A stretch of 64,000 bases of DNA from positions 4,020,501 to 4,084,500 of the forward strand of contig NZ_CP075189.1 of NCBI RefSeq assembly GCF_020510565.1. Direction: 5' to 3'. The notes under the pieces were generated by a model. It searched no databases, was not told the origin of the DNA, and worked only from the letters and a program-made list of their open reading frames with translations. Of the stretch, positions 24,596-38,111 are shown piece by piece. The stretch is from Ferribacterium limneticum. Lineage in GTDB: Bacteria; Pseudomonadota; Gammaproteobacteria; Burkholderiales; Rhodocyclaceae. Numbering within the stretch: the first letter of the stretch is position 1; the number at the start of each line of letters is the position of its first letter. The translations under genes and the position numbers were made by a program.

Positions 24596-25915
24596 ATGTC
24601 GCACAAAACAACTGTTCTCACCCTTGACCTCCAGATCGGCATGTTCGTCAGCGACCTTGACCGCCCCTGGATCGAGACGCCATTTCCCATGCAGGGCTTG
24701 CTGATCGAAAACGAAGCCCAGATCGCCACCTTGCAGCAACATTGCCAACAGGTCACGGTCGATCGTAGCCGTTCGCTCGGCGACGCCTATGCGCCGCGTG
24801 ACCACGGCCGCGACGCACCTCGCCAGCCAGGGGCCCTGCCTGTTTTTCGGCAAGTGAGCGATGCTCAGCCGAACGACTTTGCATCGATCTGTCGCCACCT
24901 GCGCATGGAGCCCGTACTACGCCGCTACCGCTATTCGCCCGAGCTCGACTCGACCGACCAGCAAAGCCATCTGGAAGCCGAGCTGCTCTATTCGGCGCCG
25001 ATCGTCGATGACGTCAAGCGAACGCTGAAATCAATCCGCGATGCCATTGCCAGCGCTGAAACCATATCGCTCAACGAGATCGGCAAGCAGGTTTCCGCCA
25101 TGGCGCGCAGCGTCGAACGCAACCCGGAAGCGATGATCTGGCTGGCCCGCCTGCGCTCGACCGACCAGTATTCATACGATCACGCCCTTGATGTTTCGGT
25201 GCACTTGATGGTTTTCGCCCGTTTCCTTGGCCTTTCTTCCAAGCTCATCGAGCAGGTCGGCGTGGCCGGGCTGATGCAGGACATCGGCAAGATCGACATC
25301 CCGACCGAGATCCTCAACAAACCCGACAACCTGACTGAGGAAGAGTACCGGCTGGTGCAGTCCCACGTCGCCAGCTCACTCGAAATGCTGCTCGGCCAGG
25401 AAGTGTTCCCCAACCACATCCTGGAGATCGTGGCCAGTCACCACGAACGGGCTGATGGCAGCGGCTATCCCCGGCGCTTGAAAGGCGAGCGGATTTCCTT
25501 TCACGGCGAACTGGCCGGCGTCGTCGATACCTATTGTGCGATGACCCGCGACCGGGCCTACGGCACAGCCATTTCGTCGCAAAAGGCACTGGAAGCGCTG
25601 ATTCGCATGCGCGGTACCAAGTTCCGCGACGCGGTCATCGACCAGTTCATCCAGTGCATCGGCCTGTATCCGATCGGCAGCCTGGTCGAACTCAATACCG
25701 GCGAGGTTGGCGTCGTCATTCAACAAAACCAGGTACGCCGCCTGAAGCCGCGCCTGATGATCCTGCTTGGCCCGGACAAGAGCATCGAGCGCCATCCGAT
25801 CACACTCGACCTGATCATGGATCCCCTGACCCCAACCGGCGCCCCCTACCGAATCCTGCACGCCCTGCCGGCCAATGCCTACGGAATCGATCCCGGCGAG
25901 TTCTATCTGACCTGA
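24596..25915 (+). CDS. DUF3391 plus HD-GYP protein, probable c-di-GMP phosphodiesterase with altered HD motif
   Basis: A 439-residue protein. DUF3391 occupies about 1-120 (LTLDLQIGMFVSDLDRPWIE) and the HD-GYP domain about 160-370 (SYDHALDVSVHL; ASHHERADGSGYPRRLKG). The usual HDIGK motif reads QDIGK here (Gln228-Asp229), so a metal-ligand His is missing. The HHE and GYP motifs are intact. Activity may be changed or lost, or metal occupancy may differ. The ATG at 24596 begins the DUF3391 region; the open frame further upstream is not family-like. It is followed after one base by an EAL gene, so the two are coupled. Confidence 0.85.
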   Translation: MSHKTTVLTLDLQIGMFVSDLDRPWIETPFPMQGLLIENEAQIATLQQHCQQVTVDRSRSLGDAYAPRDHGRDAPRQPGALPVFRQVSDAQPNDFASICRHLRMEPVLRRYRYSPELDSTDQQSHLEAELLYSAPIVDDVKRTLKSIRDAIASAETISLNEIGKQVSAMARSVERNPEAMIWLARLRSTDQYSYDHALDVSVHLMVFARFLGLSSKLIEQVGVAGLMQDIGKIDIPTEILNKPDNLTEEEYRLVQSHVASSLEMLLGQEVFPNHILEIVASHHERADGSGYPRRLKGERISFHGELAGVVDTYCAMTRDRAYGTAISSQKALEALIRMRGTKFRDAVIDQFIQCIGLYPIGSLVELNTGEVGVVIQQNQVRRLKPRLMILLGPDKSIERHPITLDLIMDPLTPTGAPYRILHALPANAYGIDPGEFYLT

Positions 25916-25916
25916 C

Positions 25917-27239
25917 ATGCGTCCTCGCCCATTCGTCAACCGCCAGCGCGACCGTATCGACCAGACGACGGGACTTCCCCTGCTGGCCAGCGCCCTGGCC
26001 GATCTGCCCAAAATGATCCGGGAGAATGCAGCGGAACGCCAACTCGGCATCATTTCCCTGGCGATCGTTCCTGACCCGCAACTCCTCCGTCAATCGACCG
26101 ATGCCATCCACAAGCTGCGCATTCTGGCCAGCCGCCAAATTCTGGCAACAGTACGCCCACAGGATCGCGTCTATACCGTCAACCAGGAGGAGTGGCTGAT
26201 TATCCAGCCCAACCTGATCAGCAGCGCCGCCCCGATGCTGGCGATGATCCGCCTGCGCGACAGCCTGATGGCTATTTCCGGCCAGACCGGAAGCATCAGC
26301 CACCTGCCCCGCCTGGCCTTGGGCGCTGCAATTTGGCCGGACCATGGCGACGACGCGCTGTTTCTCGTGCAGTCGGCGCGTATCGCCCGCCTGCTTGCCG
26401 CACAGGGCAGCCCCGACATCCGGACCTACCAGCCATCGATGGAATCCGAGGGGGAAAACGAGCACGGACTGCTCGCCGAACTGCGCCAGGCGCTCAGCGA
26501 CAATCATGGCTTGGCGCTCTATCTGCAGCCACAGGTCGACATCGTCAGCGGTCGCTGTATTGGTGCCGAAGCCCTGTTGCGCTGGCAGCGCAGCAACGGC
26601 GAATGGGTGGCGCCGCCGCGCATTCTCGAAGCCATAGACCGCCTTGGCGAGCGCCAGACCTTCAATCGCTGGCTGCTGCATCAGGCGCCCCAAATCCAGA
26701 AGCAACTGGTTGAACAAGGGATCGACATCGTGCTGTCGCTCAATCTCTCGGCCAACGATCTGCTCGACGTCGAACTCCCGGACATGATCGGCCAGGCGCT
26801 GGCGACCTGGGATCTGCCACCGCAGAAATTCCTGCTCGAAATCACCGAAACGATGATGATCGAGGAGAGCTGGCAGGTCATGGATGTCCTGAACCGGCTA
26901 CGCCAGCTTGGCCTGCGTCTGTCGATCGACGATTTCGGAACCGGCTACGCCGGTATGGGTTACCTGCAACGGCTACCGGTGCAGGAAGTGAAAATCGACC
27001 AGGTTTTCGTTCGGCAGGTGGTCGATTCGGACAAGGCGCGCGAAATTATCGCCTCGGTGATCCAACTGGCCAGCAAACTGGGGATGACCATCGTCGCCGA
27101 AGGGGTCGAGACGAAGGAAACGCTCGATGAGCTGCAAGCTCTTGGCTGCCGCTTTGCCCAGGGTTATCTGTTCTCGCCGGCGCTAGCGCTCCCGGATTTC
27201 ATCATCTGGTGCAAAGCCAACCTGACCTCGGGAAAATAA
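25917..27239 (+). CDS. EAL-domain protein with degenerate GGDEF-like N-terminus
   Basis: A 440-residue protein. The N-terminal 180 residues look like a worn GGDEF fold without the GGDEF signature (RVYTVNQEEWLII in its place). The C-terminal EAL domain (about 190-435) keeps the EAL motif (GAEALLRW), SLNLSANDLL, LEITETMMIE, SIDDFGTGYAG, VKIDQVFVRQ and VAEGVET, so c-di-GMP hydrolysis to pGpG is likely. It is translated together with the HD-GYP protein upstream, so one transcript carries two kinds of c-di-GMP phosphodiesterase domain. Confidence 0.9.
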   Translation: MRPRPFVNRQRDRIDQTTGLPLLASALADLPKMIRENAAERQLGIISLAIVPDPQLLRQSTDAIHKLRILASRQILATVRPQDRVYTVNQEEWLIIQPNLISSAAPMLAMIRLRDSLMAISGQTGSISHLPRLALGAAIWPDHGDDALFLVQSARIARLLAAQGSPDIRTYQPSMESEGENEHGLLAELRQALSDNHGLALYLQPQVDIVSGRCIGAEALLRWQRSNGEWVAPPRILEAIDRLGERQTFNRWLLHQAPQIQKQLVEQGIDIVLSLNLSANDLLDVELPDMIGQALATWDLPPQKFLLEITETMMIEESWQVMDVLNRLRQLGLRLSIDDFGTGYAGMGYLQRLPVQEVKIDQVFVRQVVDSDKAREIIASVIQLASKLGMTIVAEGVETKETLDELQALGCRFAQGYLFSPALALPDFIIWCKANLTSGK

Positions 27240-27395
27240 GGCGGCACGGCAGCGCCCCGAAAGCAGTGACGCATCGGGCATGGCCTTCAACCCCGAGTGG
27301 TTTCCATGAACGGTGGTCCGGCAAAAACCTGTGATATTTCAGCGCCCTGAAGTAAAATCCGCAGTCCGCTATTGCACCGCAACAAAGCCAAATTC

Positions 27396-29327
27396 ATGCT
27401 CTATCCTACCCGTTTCGATGTCATCGTCGTCGGCGGCGGTCACGCCGGCACCGAGGCTGCGCTCGCCGCAGCCCGGGCGGGTGCGAACACGCTGCTGCTG
27501 ACGCACAATCTCGACACGCTCGGGGCGATGAGTTGCAACCCGTCGATCGGCGGCATCGGCAAGGGTCATCTGGTCCGCGAAGTCGATGCGCTGGGCGGGG
27601 CGATGGCAGCGGCGACCGACGAGGCCGGCATCCAGTTCCGCATTTTGAACGCCTCGAAAGGCCCGGCGGTGCGCGCCACCCGCGCCCAGGCCGACCGTGT
27701 GCTCTACAAACAGGCCATCCGCGGTCGACTGGAAAATCAGCCCAATTTGACCATTTTCGCCGAGGCTTGCGACGACCTGATCGTCGAAGGCGAACGTGTC
27801 GTTGGTGCCGTGACGCAGCTGGGCATTCGTTTCATGGCCGGCGCCGTTGTGCTGACCGCTGGTACCTTCCTCAACGGCAAGATCCACGTCGGGCTGGAGA
27901 ACTACACCGGCGGCCGCATGGGTGATCCGCCCTCGAATTCGCTGGCCGCCCGTCTCAAGGAATTGAATCTGCCGCAAGGCCGCCTGAAAACCGGCACGCC
28001 GCCGCGTCTTGACGGCAAGACCATCGATTTTTCGGTGATGGAAGAGCAGCACTCGGACACCCCGATGCCGGTCTTTTCCTTCCTTGGCAACGCCGCCCAG
28101 CATCCGCGCCAACTGCCGTGCTGGATCACGGAAACCAACGAACGGACGCACGACATCATCCGCAGCGGGCTGGACCGTTCGCCGATGTACACCGGCGTCA
28201 TCGAAGGCGTCGGGCCGCGCTACTGCCCGTCGATCGAAGACAAGATCCACCGCTTCGCGGACAAGAACCAGCACAACGTCTTCCTTGAGCCGGAAGGCCT
28301 GACCACGCACGAGATTTACCCGAACGGCGTGTCGACCAGCTTGCCTTTCGACATTCAGCTGGCGCTGGTCCGCTCGATCCGCGGCATGGAAAACGTGCAC
28401 ATCCTGCGCCCCGGCTACGCCATCGAATACGATTTCTACGACCCGCGCGGCCTCAAGGACACGCTGGAAAGCAAAGCCATCAACGGCCTGTTCTTCGCCG
28501 GCCAGATCAACGGCACCACCGGTTACGAAGAAGCCGCGGCGCAGGGCCTTTTGGCCGGCATCAACGCCGTCCGCTACGTGCGCGACGAAGCCGGCTGGTG
28601 CCCGAAACGCAACGAAGCCTACCTCGGTGTGCTCGTCGACGACCTGATCACGCGCGGCGTTTCCGACCCCTACCGGATGTTCACGAGCCGCGCCGAATAT
28701 CGCCTAAGCCTGCGCGAAGACAACGCCGATCTGCGCCTGACCGAACAGGGCCGCGCCCTCGGTCTGGTCGACGATATCCGCTGGTCAGCCTTCAGCCGGA
28801 AGCGCGACGCCATCGCCGCCGAGCAGGAACGCCTGAAATCAACCTGGGTCAATCCCAAACTGACCCCGGCCGAAGATTGCATCCGCGTACTGGGCAAACC
28901 AATCGAACACGAATACAACCTGTTCGAACTGCTGCGCCGGCCCGAGGTGTCCTACGCAGCGCTCATCACCCTGCCGATTCACGAAACCGGCGGCGAAGCC
29001 GAATTTCACGGTCAACCGGAAAATTTGCCCAAAATTGAAATGGACCCGGCGGTCGTCGAGCAACTCGAAATCTCCGCCAAGTATCAGGGCTACATCGACC
29101 GTCAGGCCGAGGAAGTTGCCAAGTCTTCCAGCTACGAAAACACCGCGCTACCGGCCGATCTCGATTACACCACGGTCGCCGGCCTGTCCAACGAGGTCAA
29201 GCAGAAGCTCAACCAGCACAAGCCACAGACCATCGGCCAGGCATCGCGTATTCAGGGCATTACGCCAGCTGCCGTTTCGCTACTGCTGATTCACCTCAAG
29301 CGCCACAACCTGTCGCAAGCCGCATGA
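27396..29327 (+). CDS. mnmG: tRNA uridine 5-carboxymethylaminomethyl modification enzyme MnmG
   Basis: A 643-residue FAD enzyme (GidA). With MnmE it modifies U34 of certain tRNAs. FAD motif: [20 protein letters not shown]. Signatures: [20 protein letters not shown], then [13 protein letters not shown], and the C-terminal [10 protein letters not shown]...IGQASRIQG. Start: ATG at 27396; a TTG at 27372 is upstream. Compared with my memory of E. coli MnmG, the linker before [13 protein letters not shown] is about 15 residues longer, and residues about 537-549 of it ([12 protein letters not shown]) come from repeat copy 6. First gene of the mnmG-rsmG-parAB cluster. Confidence 0.97.
   Translation: MLYPTRFDVIVVGGGHAGTEAALAAARAGANTLLLTHNLDTLGAMSCNPSIGGIGKGHLVREVDALGGAMAAATDEAGIQFRILNASKGPAVRATRAQADRVLYKQAIRGRLENQPNLTIFAEACDDLIVEGERVVGAVTQLGIRFMAGAVVLTAGTFLNGKIHVGLENYTGGRMGDPPSNSLAARLKELNLPQGRLKTGTPPRLDGKTIDFSVMEEQHSDTPMPVFSFLGNAAQHPRQLPCWITETNERTHDIIRSGLDRSPMYTGVIEGVGPRYCPSIEDKIHRFADKNQHNVFLEPEGLTTHEIYPNGVSTSLPFDIQLALVRSIRGMENVHILRPGYAIEYDFYDPRGLKDTLESKAINGLFFAGQINGTTGYEEAAAQGLLAGINAVRYVRDEAGWCPKRNEAYLGVLVDDLITRGVSDPYRMFTSRAEYRLSLREDNADLRLTEQGRALGLVDDIRWSAFSRKRDAIAAEQERLKSTWVNPKLTPAEDCIRVLGKPIEHEYNLFELLRRPEVSYAALITLPIHETGGEAEFHGQPENLPKIEMDPAVVEQLEISAKYQGYIDRQAEEVAKSSSYENTALPADLDYTTVAGLSNEVKQKLNQHKPQTIGQASRIQGITPAAVSLLLIHLKRHNLSQAA
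29006..29041 (-). repeat. 36-bp dispersed element, copy 6 (inside mnmG)
   Basis: On the minus strand it reads ATTTCAATTTTGGGC at one end and CCGGTTGACCGTGA at the other. In frame in mnmG, it encodes [12 protein letters not shown] in a linker of the C-terminal domain. Confidence 0.9.
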
Positions 29328-29941
29328 GTCAGAACGCCCTCGCCAGCGGCCTGGCCGCCCTCGACATTACGCTGCCGGCCGAGGCGCAGAGCAAGCTGCT
29401 CGCCTTCCGCGACCTGCTGCTCAAGTGGAATAAGACCTACAACCTGACCGCGCTGCGCGATCCTGCCCAGGCCATCTCGCACCACCTGCTCGATTCGCTG
29501 GCCATCCTGCCCCATGTCGGCGCCGGCAATCTGCTCGATGTCGGCAGCGGCGGCGGCCTGCCCGGCATTCCGCTGGCCATTGCCCGACCTGAACTCTCCG
29601 TCAGCATGGTCGACACCGTGCAAAAGAAAACCACCTTCCTGCAGCAAGCCGTCATCGAACTGGCGCTCAGGAATGTTACGGTGCACCACGCCCGGGTCGA
29701 GGAAATGCACGGACAATACGCCCAGATCAGCTCGCGCGCCTTTGCCGAAATCGGCCTTTTCATCAGCCTGACCCGCCACCTGCTCGCCCCGAACGGTCGC
29801 TGGTTGGCCATGAAAGGGGTGCGACCGGACGACGAACTCAAGGCCCTGCCGGCCGATATCACGGTTGAATCAATCATCCCGCTCAGCGTGCCCGGGCTGG
29901 ATGCCGAACGACATTTGATCATTTTGAAAGCCGGGTCATGA
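29324..29941 (+). CDS. rsmG: 16S rRNA (guanine527-N7)-methyltransferase RsmG
   Basis: A 205-residue SAM-dependent methyltransferase (GidB). The SAM-binding motif is [17 protein letters not shown] (about residues 66-82), preceded by the family motif YNLTALRDP...HHLLDSL. Overlaps mnmG by four bases (ATGA) and parA likewise, so all three are coupled. Confidence 0.96.
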   Translation: MSQNALASGLAALDITLPAEAQSKLLAFRDLLLKWNKTYNLTALRDPAQAISHHLLDSLAILPHVGAGNLLDVGSGGGLPGIPLAIARPELSVSMVDTVQKKTTFLQQAVIELALRNVTVHHARVEEMHGQYAQISSRAFAEIGLFISLTRHLLAPNGRWLAMKGVRPDDELKALPADITVESIIPLSVPGLDAERHLIILKAGS

Positions 29942-30699
29942 AAGTACTCGCCATAACCAACCAGAAAGGCGGCGTCGGCAAGACGACCACCGCAGTCAAT
30001 CTGGCGGCGTCGCTGGCCGCCGAGGGCAAGCGCGTCCTGCTCATCGACATGGATCCGCAGGGCAACGCGACGACCGGGTCCGGCATACCCAAGAAAGAAA
30101 CACTGCCCACCGTCTATCAACTGCTGATCGGCGCCGCGACCTTGCTCGAAGTCTGCATCGCGACTGCTTTTGACTTCGATATACTCCCCGCCAACCGCGA
30201 ACTGGCCGGCGCCGAAGTCGAAATGATCGAGCTCGACCAACGCGAATACCGCCTGAAAAAGGCCTTGGCGCAAAACCACGCCGAGTATGATTTCGTCCTG
30301 ATCGACTGCCCGCCAGCCCTCAACATGCTGACCGTCAACGCCCTGGTCGCCGCCGATTCCGTGCTGATCCCGATGCAGTGCGAGTACTACGCGCTGGAAG
30401 GTCTGTCCGACTTGGTCGAAACGCTGCGCAAGGTGCGCCATCACCTCAACTCCCGCCTCGAAATCGAAGGCCTGTTGCGCACCATGTACAACGGCCAAAG
30501 CACGCTGACCCAGCAGGTTTCCAGCGAACTCGAAAGCCACTTCGGCGACAAGGTCTACAAGACCATCGTGCCGCGCAATGTCCGCCTGGCCGAAGCGCCG
30601 TCCTACGGCAAGCCGGTCATCGCCTTCGACAAGAACTCGAAGGGCGCCCAAGCCTACAGCGCCCTCGCCCAGGAAATCCTCGAAAGGACCGCAGCATGA
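29938..30699 (+). CDS. parA: Chromosome-partition ATPase ParA (Soj)
   Basis: A 253-residue ParA. The deviant Walker A is [20 protein letters not shown] (residues about 7-26), then [13 protein letters not shown] and [10 protein letters not shown]. It binds DNA non-specifically in its ATP form and moves ParB-parS complexes. Overlaps both rsmG and parB by four bases. Confidence 0.96.
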   Translation: MKVLAITNQKGGVGKTTTAVNLAASLAAEGKRVLLIDMDPQGNATTGSGIPKKETLPTVYQLLIGAATLLEVCIATAFDFDILPANRELAGAEVEMIELDQREYRLKKALAQNHAEYDFVLIDCPPALNMLTVNALVAADSVLIPMQCEYYALEGLSDLVETLRKVRHHLNSRLEIEGLLRTMYNGQSTLTQQVSSELESHFGDKVYKTIVPRNVRLAEAPSYGKPVIAFDKNSKGAQAYSALAQEILERTAA

Positions 30700-31550
30700 T
30701 CAAGATGAAAGGACTCGGCCGCGGCCTCGACGCGCTGCTCTCCGGCAGCGATGCCAAGCCCGAAGACGAACTGCGCAACCTGCCGGTCGAACGCCTGAAA
30801 CCTGGCAAATACCAGCCGCGCACCCACATGGATCAGGACTCGCTGGCCGAACTCGCCGCCTCGATCAAGGCCCAGGGCGTCATGCAGCCGATTCTCGTGC
30901 GCGCCGTCAACAACACGCCCGGTGCCGAGCGTTATGAAATCGTCGCCGGCGAACGCCGCTGGCGCGCCTCCCAACTGGCCGGTCTAAAGGAAGTTCCAGT
31001 ACTTGTCCGCAGCATTCCGGACGAACAGGCGCTGGCCATGGCGCTCATCGAGAACATCCAGCGCGAGAACCTCAATCCACTCGAAGAAGCCCAGGGCTTG
31101 CAACGCCTCATCGATGAATTCGGCCTGACCCACCAGCAGGCAGCCGATGCCGTGGGCCGCTCCCGCCCAGCCGCCTCAAATTTACTGCGTTTGCTGCAAC
31201 TGACCGCGCCGGTTCAGGAATTGCTGATGACAGGCCAGATCGACATGGGCCATGCCCGTGCCCTGTTGCCAATTTCCAGCGGCCAGCAGGTCGGCGTTGC
31301 TCAGCGCATCGTGCAGAAGGGCCTGTCAGTCCGCGAAACCGAACGACTGGTCCAGCAACTATTGAATCCGCCCAAACATGCGCCCGAAAAAACCATCGGC
31401 CGCGACCTGTTGAGTCTGCAGGAACGTCTATCCGACGGGCTAGGCGCCAATGTCGCCATTCGCTCCAACAAAAAGGGCGCCGGCAAAGTCACCATCGAAT
31501 TTTCGAGCCTGGATCAACTCGACGGCCTCATTTCACGACTGAATTCGTAA
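30696..31550 (+). CDS. parB: Chromosome-partition protein ParB (Spo0J)
   Basis: A 284-residue ParB/Spo0J. It has the N-terminal ParA-contact motif GLGRGLDALLSG, the CTP-binding ParB/Srx domain (GERRWRASQLAG, ALIENIQRENLNPLEEAQ), the HTH (THQQAADAVGRSRPAASNLL) and a C-terminal dimer domain. It loads at parS, but I find no parS-like palindrome in this window. The ATG at 30696 overlaps parA by four bases. Confidence 0.96.
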   Translation: MIKMKGLGRGLDALLSGSDAKPEDELRNLPVERLKPGKYQPRTHMDQDSLAELAASIKAQGVMQPILVRAVNNTPGAERYEIVAGERRWRASQLAGLKEVPVLVRSIPDEQALAMALIENIQRENLNPLEEAQGLQRLIDEFGLTHQQAADAVGRSRPAASNLLRLLQLTAPVQELLMTGQIDMGHARALLPISSGQQVGVAQRIVQKGLSVRETERLVQQLLNPPKHAPEKTIGRDLLSLQERLSDGLGANVAIRSNKKGAGKVTIEFSSLDQLDGLISRLNS

Positions 31551-31614
31551 GCCATGTCACTAATCGTAACCCACAGAAAGTACGGGAAAACCCTCAATTT
31601 TTGCACTGCGGAAA

Positions 31615-31644
31615 TTGACTCCTCTATAAGACTCCGTTACACTC
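31615..31644 (+). promoter_or_regulatory. Sigma-70 promoter of the ATP synthase operon
   Basis: TTGACT and TACACT separated by 17-18 bases lie 26 bases before the atpI start, in the 119-bp gap after parB. Confidence 0.6.
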
Positions 31645-31669
31645 GCACGGTTATTGATCGAGGCATGTC

Positions 31670-32843
<1,174 letters not shown>

Positions 32844-32905
32844 GTCGTAGTAGCAGTTTTTCAGTAGTTTTTAACTTTAACCCCGCAACAAACCTACCTT
32901 ACTGA

Positions 32906-33175
<270 letters not shown>

Positions 33176-33215
33176 TTAACCGCGCCCCTGTAACCCTTAT
33201 AACCAGGAGGTTAGC

Positions 33216-33686
33216 GTGAATATCAACGCTACACTGATTGGCCAGGCAATCTGGTTTGCTCTCTTCATCTGGATCACGATGAAGTACGTCTGGCCGCCGC
33301 TGCAAAAAGCGATGGCAGACCGTCAAGCACAGATCGCTGATGGCCTGGCTGCAGCTGAACGCGGCAAGCACGAGCAAGAACTCGCTGCCAAGCGTTCCGC
33401 TGACGCGTTGCGGGAAGCCAAGGAGAAATCCTCGGACCTCATCGCTCAAGCCGAAAAGCGTGCGCAACAGATCGTCGAAGAAGCCAAGGGCACCGCCAAG
33501 GTTGAGGCCGACAAGGTCGTCGCCGGCGCCAAAGCCGAAATCGATCAGGAAGTCGAACGCGCCAAGCAGCAGTTGCGTGAGCGCGTCGCCGAACTGGCGG
33601 TTGCTGGTGCCGAGAAGATCCTGCGCAAGGAAATCAACGCGTCCGCGCATGCCGACATGCTGGTCGCCCTGAAACAGGACCTGTAA
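33216..33686 (+). CDS. atpF: ATP synthase Fo subunit b
   Basis: A 156-residue peripheral-stalk subunit: one N-terminal membrane helix ([20 protein letters not shown]) and a long charged coiled coil. It begins with GTG after AGGAGG, as in many betaproteobacteria. Confidence 0.96.
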   Translation: MNINATLIGQAIWFALFIWITMKYVWPPLQKAMADRQAQIADGLAAAERGKHEQELAAKRSADALREAKEKSSDLIAQAEKRAQQIVEEAKGTAKVEADKVVAGAKAEIDQEVERAKQQLRERVAELAVAGAEKILRKEINASAHADMLVALKQDL

Positions 33687-33689
33687 GCA

Positions 33690-34226
33690 ATGGCTGAATC
33701 CGTCACTATCGCCCGCCCTTACGCCGAAGCCCTGTTTCGCGCGGCCAAGGAAAGCGGCAATCTGGCCAAGTGGGCCGAGCAAGCTGCAACGCTCGCCCAG
33801 GTGGCCGCCAGTCCCGAAGTCCGTGCGGCTATCGGCGATCCCAATGTGGCGGCCCCGCAACTGGTCGACCTCTTCCGGTCTGCCTGCGGTACGGCGGTAG
33901 ATGCGGAACTGGCGAACTTCATCCAGCTGCTGTCCAACAACGACCGTCTGGGGCTGTTGCCGGAAATCGCCGGCTTGTACGAAAGCTACAAGCGCGCCGA
34001 GGAAGGCACCAAGCAAGCCGAAATCATTTCGGCCTTCCCGATCGATGACAACCAGGTGAAAGCCCTGGTGCCCCAACTCGAAACCGTCTTCAAGACCAGG
34101 CTCGAGACCTCAGTGTCGGTTGATCCGACCCTGATTGGTGGCATCAAGGTAATCGTTGGCGACCAGATGCTGGATGCTTCAGTCCGCGGCAAGCTCGACG
34201 CCATGGCTACGGCGCTGAACAACTAG
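33690..34226 (+). CDS. atpH: ATP synthase F1 subunit delta
   Basis: A 178-residue subunit joining the b stalk to the top of F1. It has an N-terminal helical domain (IARPYAEALFRAA) and the C-terminal signature DPTLIGGIKVIVGDQMLDAS. Three bases from atpF. Confidence 0.96.
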   Translation: MAESVTIARPYAEALFRAAKESGNLAKWAEQAATLAQVAASPEVRAAIGDPNVAAPQLVDLFRSACGTAVDAELANFIQLLSNNDRLGLLPEIAGLYESYKRAEEGTKQAEIISAFPIDDNQVKALVPQLETVFKTRLETSVSVDPTLIGGIKVIVGDQMLDASVRGKLDAMATALNN

Positions 34227-34235
34227 GAGAATTTC

Positions 34236-35774
34236 ATGCAGTTGAATCCTTCCGAAATTTCTGAACTGATCAAGAGCAAGATCCAGAACCTGCAGGGCGC
34301 ATCGGAAGTGCGCACGCAGGGCACCGTAGTTTCCGTCACCGACGGTATCTGCCGCGTGCACGGCCTGCAAGACGTTATGCAGGGCGAAATGCTGGAATTC
34401 CCCGGCAACACCTTTGGTATGGCGCTCAACCTTGAGCGTGACTCCGTTGGTGCCGTGGTTCTTGGTGCATACGAACACATTTCCGAAGGCGACATCGTCA
34501 AGACGACGGGTCGCATTCTGGAAGTTCCCGTCGGCCGTGAATTGCTTGGCCGCGTGGTCAACTCCCTCGGTCAGCCGATCGACGGCAAAGGCCCGATCAA
34601 CGCCAAGCTGACTGACAAGCTGGAAAAGGTTGCGCCAGGCGTTATTTGGCGTAAGTCTGTTTCCCAGCCTGTTCAGACCGGTCTGAAGTGTGTGGACTCA
34701 ATGGTTCCGGTTGGCCGTGGTCAGCGCGAGCTGATCATTGGTGACCGTCAAACCGGCAAGACCGCCGTTGCAGTCGATGCCATCATCAACCAGAAAGACA
34801 AGGGTCTGTTCTGCGTTTATGTTGCTATCGGCCAAAAGGCTTCCACCATTGCCAACGTCGTACGCAAGCTCGAAGAGCACGGCGCGATGGCAAACACCAT
34901 CGTTGTCGCCGCCCCGGCTTCCGAATCCGCTGCGCTGCAGTATCTCGCACCGTATGCTGGCTGCACGATGGGTGAATATTTCCGCGACATCGGCGAAGAT
35001 GCACTGATCGTTTATGACGACTTGACCAAGCAAGCTTGGGGCTACCGTCAGGTTTCCCTGCTGCTGCGCCGTCCGCCGGGCCGCGAAGCCTATCCGGGCG
35101 ACGTCTTCTATCTCCACTCCCGTCTGCTGGAACGCGCTGCTCGCGTCTCCGAAGCCTGGGTCGAAAAGGTCAGCAATGGCGAAATCAAGGGCAAGACCGG
35201 TTCCCTGACCGCTCTGCCGGTCATCGAAACGCAAGCTGGCGACGTGTCCGCTTTCGTTCCGACCAACGTGATCTCGATTACTGACGGCCAGATCTTCCTT
35301 GAAACCGACCTGTTCAACGCCGGTATCCGTCCTGCGATCAATGCCGGTATCTCGGTGTCCCGCGTCGGCGGTGCTGCCCAGACCAAGCTGATCAAGAAGC
35401 TCGGCGGCGGTGTCCGTCTGGCCCTGGCTCAGTACCGCGAACTCGCCGCTTTTGCGCAATTTGCTTCCGACCTCGACGAAGCAACCCGCAAGCAGCTGGA
35501 ACGTGGTCGTCTGGTCACCGAGCTGATGAAGCAAGCCCAGTACTCGCCGATGAGCATCTCCGAAATGGCCGTCACGCTGTACGCAGCTGACAAGGGCTAC
35601 TTCGATGATGTCGAAGTCAAGCGTGCCCTGGAGTGCGAAAAGGCCATGATTGGTTATCTGAAAGCCAACTGTGCTGACCTCATGAACACGATGGAGTCCA
35701 CAGCCGACCTGAGCGCCGACTCCGAGAAGCAACTTGCCGCTGGCATCGTTGCTTTCAAGAGCAGCTGGGCCTGA
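34236..35774 (+). CDS. atpA: ATP synthase F1 subunit alpha
   Basis: A 512-residue non-catalytic nucleotide-binding subunit. Walker [14 protein letters not shown] (about 170-182). Family signature: [17 protein letters not shown]. Full length and normally placed. Its codon use is less GC-biased than that of neighbouring accessory genes, as expected for a highly expressed gene. Confidence 0.98.
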   Translation: MQLNPSEISELIKSKIQNLQGASEVRTQGTVVSVTDGICRVHGLQDVMQGEMLEFPGNTFGMALNLERDSVGAVVLGAYEHISEGDIVKTTGRILEVPVGRELLGRVVNSLGQPIDGKGPINAKLTDKLEKVAPGVIWRKSVSQPVQTGLKCVDSMVPVGRGQRELIIGDRQTGKTAVAVDAIINQKDKGLFCVYVAIGQKASTIANVVRKLEEHGAMANTIVVAAPASESAALQYLAPYAGCTMGEYFRDIGEDALIVYDDLTKQAWGYRQVSLLLRRPPGREAYPGDVFYLHSRLLERAARVSEAWVEKVSNGEIKGKTGSLTALPVIETQAGDVSAFVPTNVISITDGQIFLETDLFNAGIRPAINAGISVSRVGGAAQTKLIKKLGGGVRLALAQYRELAAFAQFASDLDEATRKQLERGRLVTELMKQAQYSPMSISEMAVTLYAADKGYFDDVEVKRALECEKAMIGYLKANCADLMNTMESTADLSADSEKQLAAGIVAFKSSWA

Positions 35775-35791
35775 TTAGCTAGGAGAATTAC

Positions 35792-36652
35792 ATGGCTAGC
35801 GGCAAGGAAATTCGCAACAAGATCAAGAGCGTCGAAAACACGCGCAAGATCACCAAGGCCATGGAGATGGTGGCCGCATCCAAAATGCGCAAGGCGCAAG
35901 ACCGGATGCGGGCTGCCCGTCCCTATGGCGAGAAGATCCGGCGCGTAGCAGGTAACCTGTCTCATGCTCTGACCGAATACCGTCACCCTTTCCTGGTGAA
36001 TCGTGAACAAGCCGCTGTCGGCATGATTCTGATCACCTCGGACAAAGGGCTGTGTGGCGGTCTGAACTCCAATCTTCTTCGTCTGGCTGTAAGCAAGATG
36101 AAGGAGTTCGAGTCCAAGGGCAATAAAATTCAGGCCACCTGCATCGGCAACAAAGGTCTCGGCTTCATGCAGCGCGCTGGCGCGAAAGTTGTCTCGCACG
36201 TAACCGGATTGGGCGATACGCCCCATCTGGAAAAGCTCATCGGGGCGGTCAAGGTTCAACTTGATTCCTACATGAAGGGCGAGATCGACGCGTTGTATAT
36301 CGGCTATACCCGCTTCATCAACACGATGAAGCAGGAGCCGGTGTTCGAACAGCTGCTTCCGCTGTCCAGCACTACAGTCGGTACGGCTTCGCACAAATGG
36401 GATTACGTCTACGAACCCGATGCCAAGGCTGTGATCGACGATTTGCTGATCCGTTATGTCGAAGCTTTGATTTATCAGGCCGTCGCTGAAAACATGGCCT
36501 CCGAGCAGTCCGCCCGGATGGTTGCCATGAAGTCGGCATCGGACAACGCCAAGACCGTTATCGGCGATTTGAAGCTGGTTTACAACAAGGCCCGTCAGGC
36601 TGCGATTACCAAAGAACTTTCGGAAATCGTCAGCGGCGCCGCCGCGGTGTGA
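35792..36652 (+). CDS. atpG: ATP synthase F1 subunit gamma
   Basis: A 286-residue rotor shaft. N-terminal coiled coil: [20 protein letters not shown], then [10 protein letters not shown]-terminal coiled coil: [20 protein letters not shown], then [13 protein letters not shown]. Full length. Confidence 0.97.
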   Translation: MASGKEIRNKIKSVENTRKITKAMEMVAASKMRKAQDRMRAARPYGEKIRRVAGNLSHALTEYRHPFLVNREQAAVGMILITSDKGLCGGLNSNLLRLAVSKMKEFESKGNKIQATCIGNKGLGFMQRAGAKVVSHVTGLGDTPHLEKLIGAVKVQLDSYMKGEIDALYIGYTRFINTMKQEPVFEQLLPLSSTTVGTASHKWDYVYEPDAKAVIDDLLIRYVEALIYQAVAENMASEQSARMVAMKSASDNAKTVIGDLKLVYNKARQAAITKELSEIVSGAAAV

Positions 36653-36659
36653 CGCGTAG

Positions 36660-38084
<1,425 letters not shown>

Positions 38085-38111
38085 TTACACAACGTCGCAT
38101 AGGAGTTAGTA

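Noticed and set aside
27240..27395. Possible replication origin next to mnmG (gidA) and parAB
   Set aside because: The gap is only 156 bp, with no DnaA-box cluster or AT-rich unwinding region, and dnaA is not in the window.
27722..27757. Second possible 36-bp copy in mnmG (GGTCGACTGGAAAATCAG)
   Set aside because: It encodes RLENQPNL, which is conserved in MnmG of other bacteria, so the likeness is by chance.
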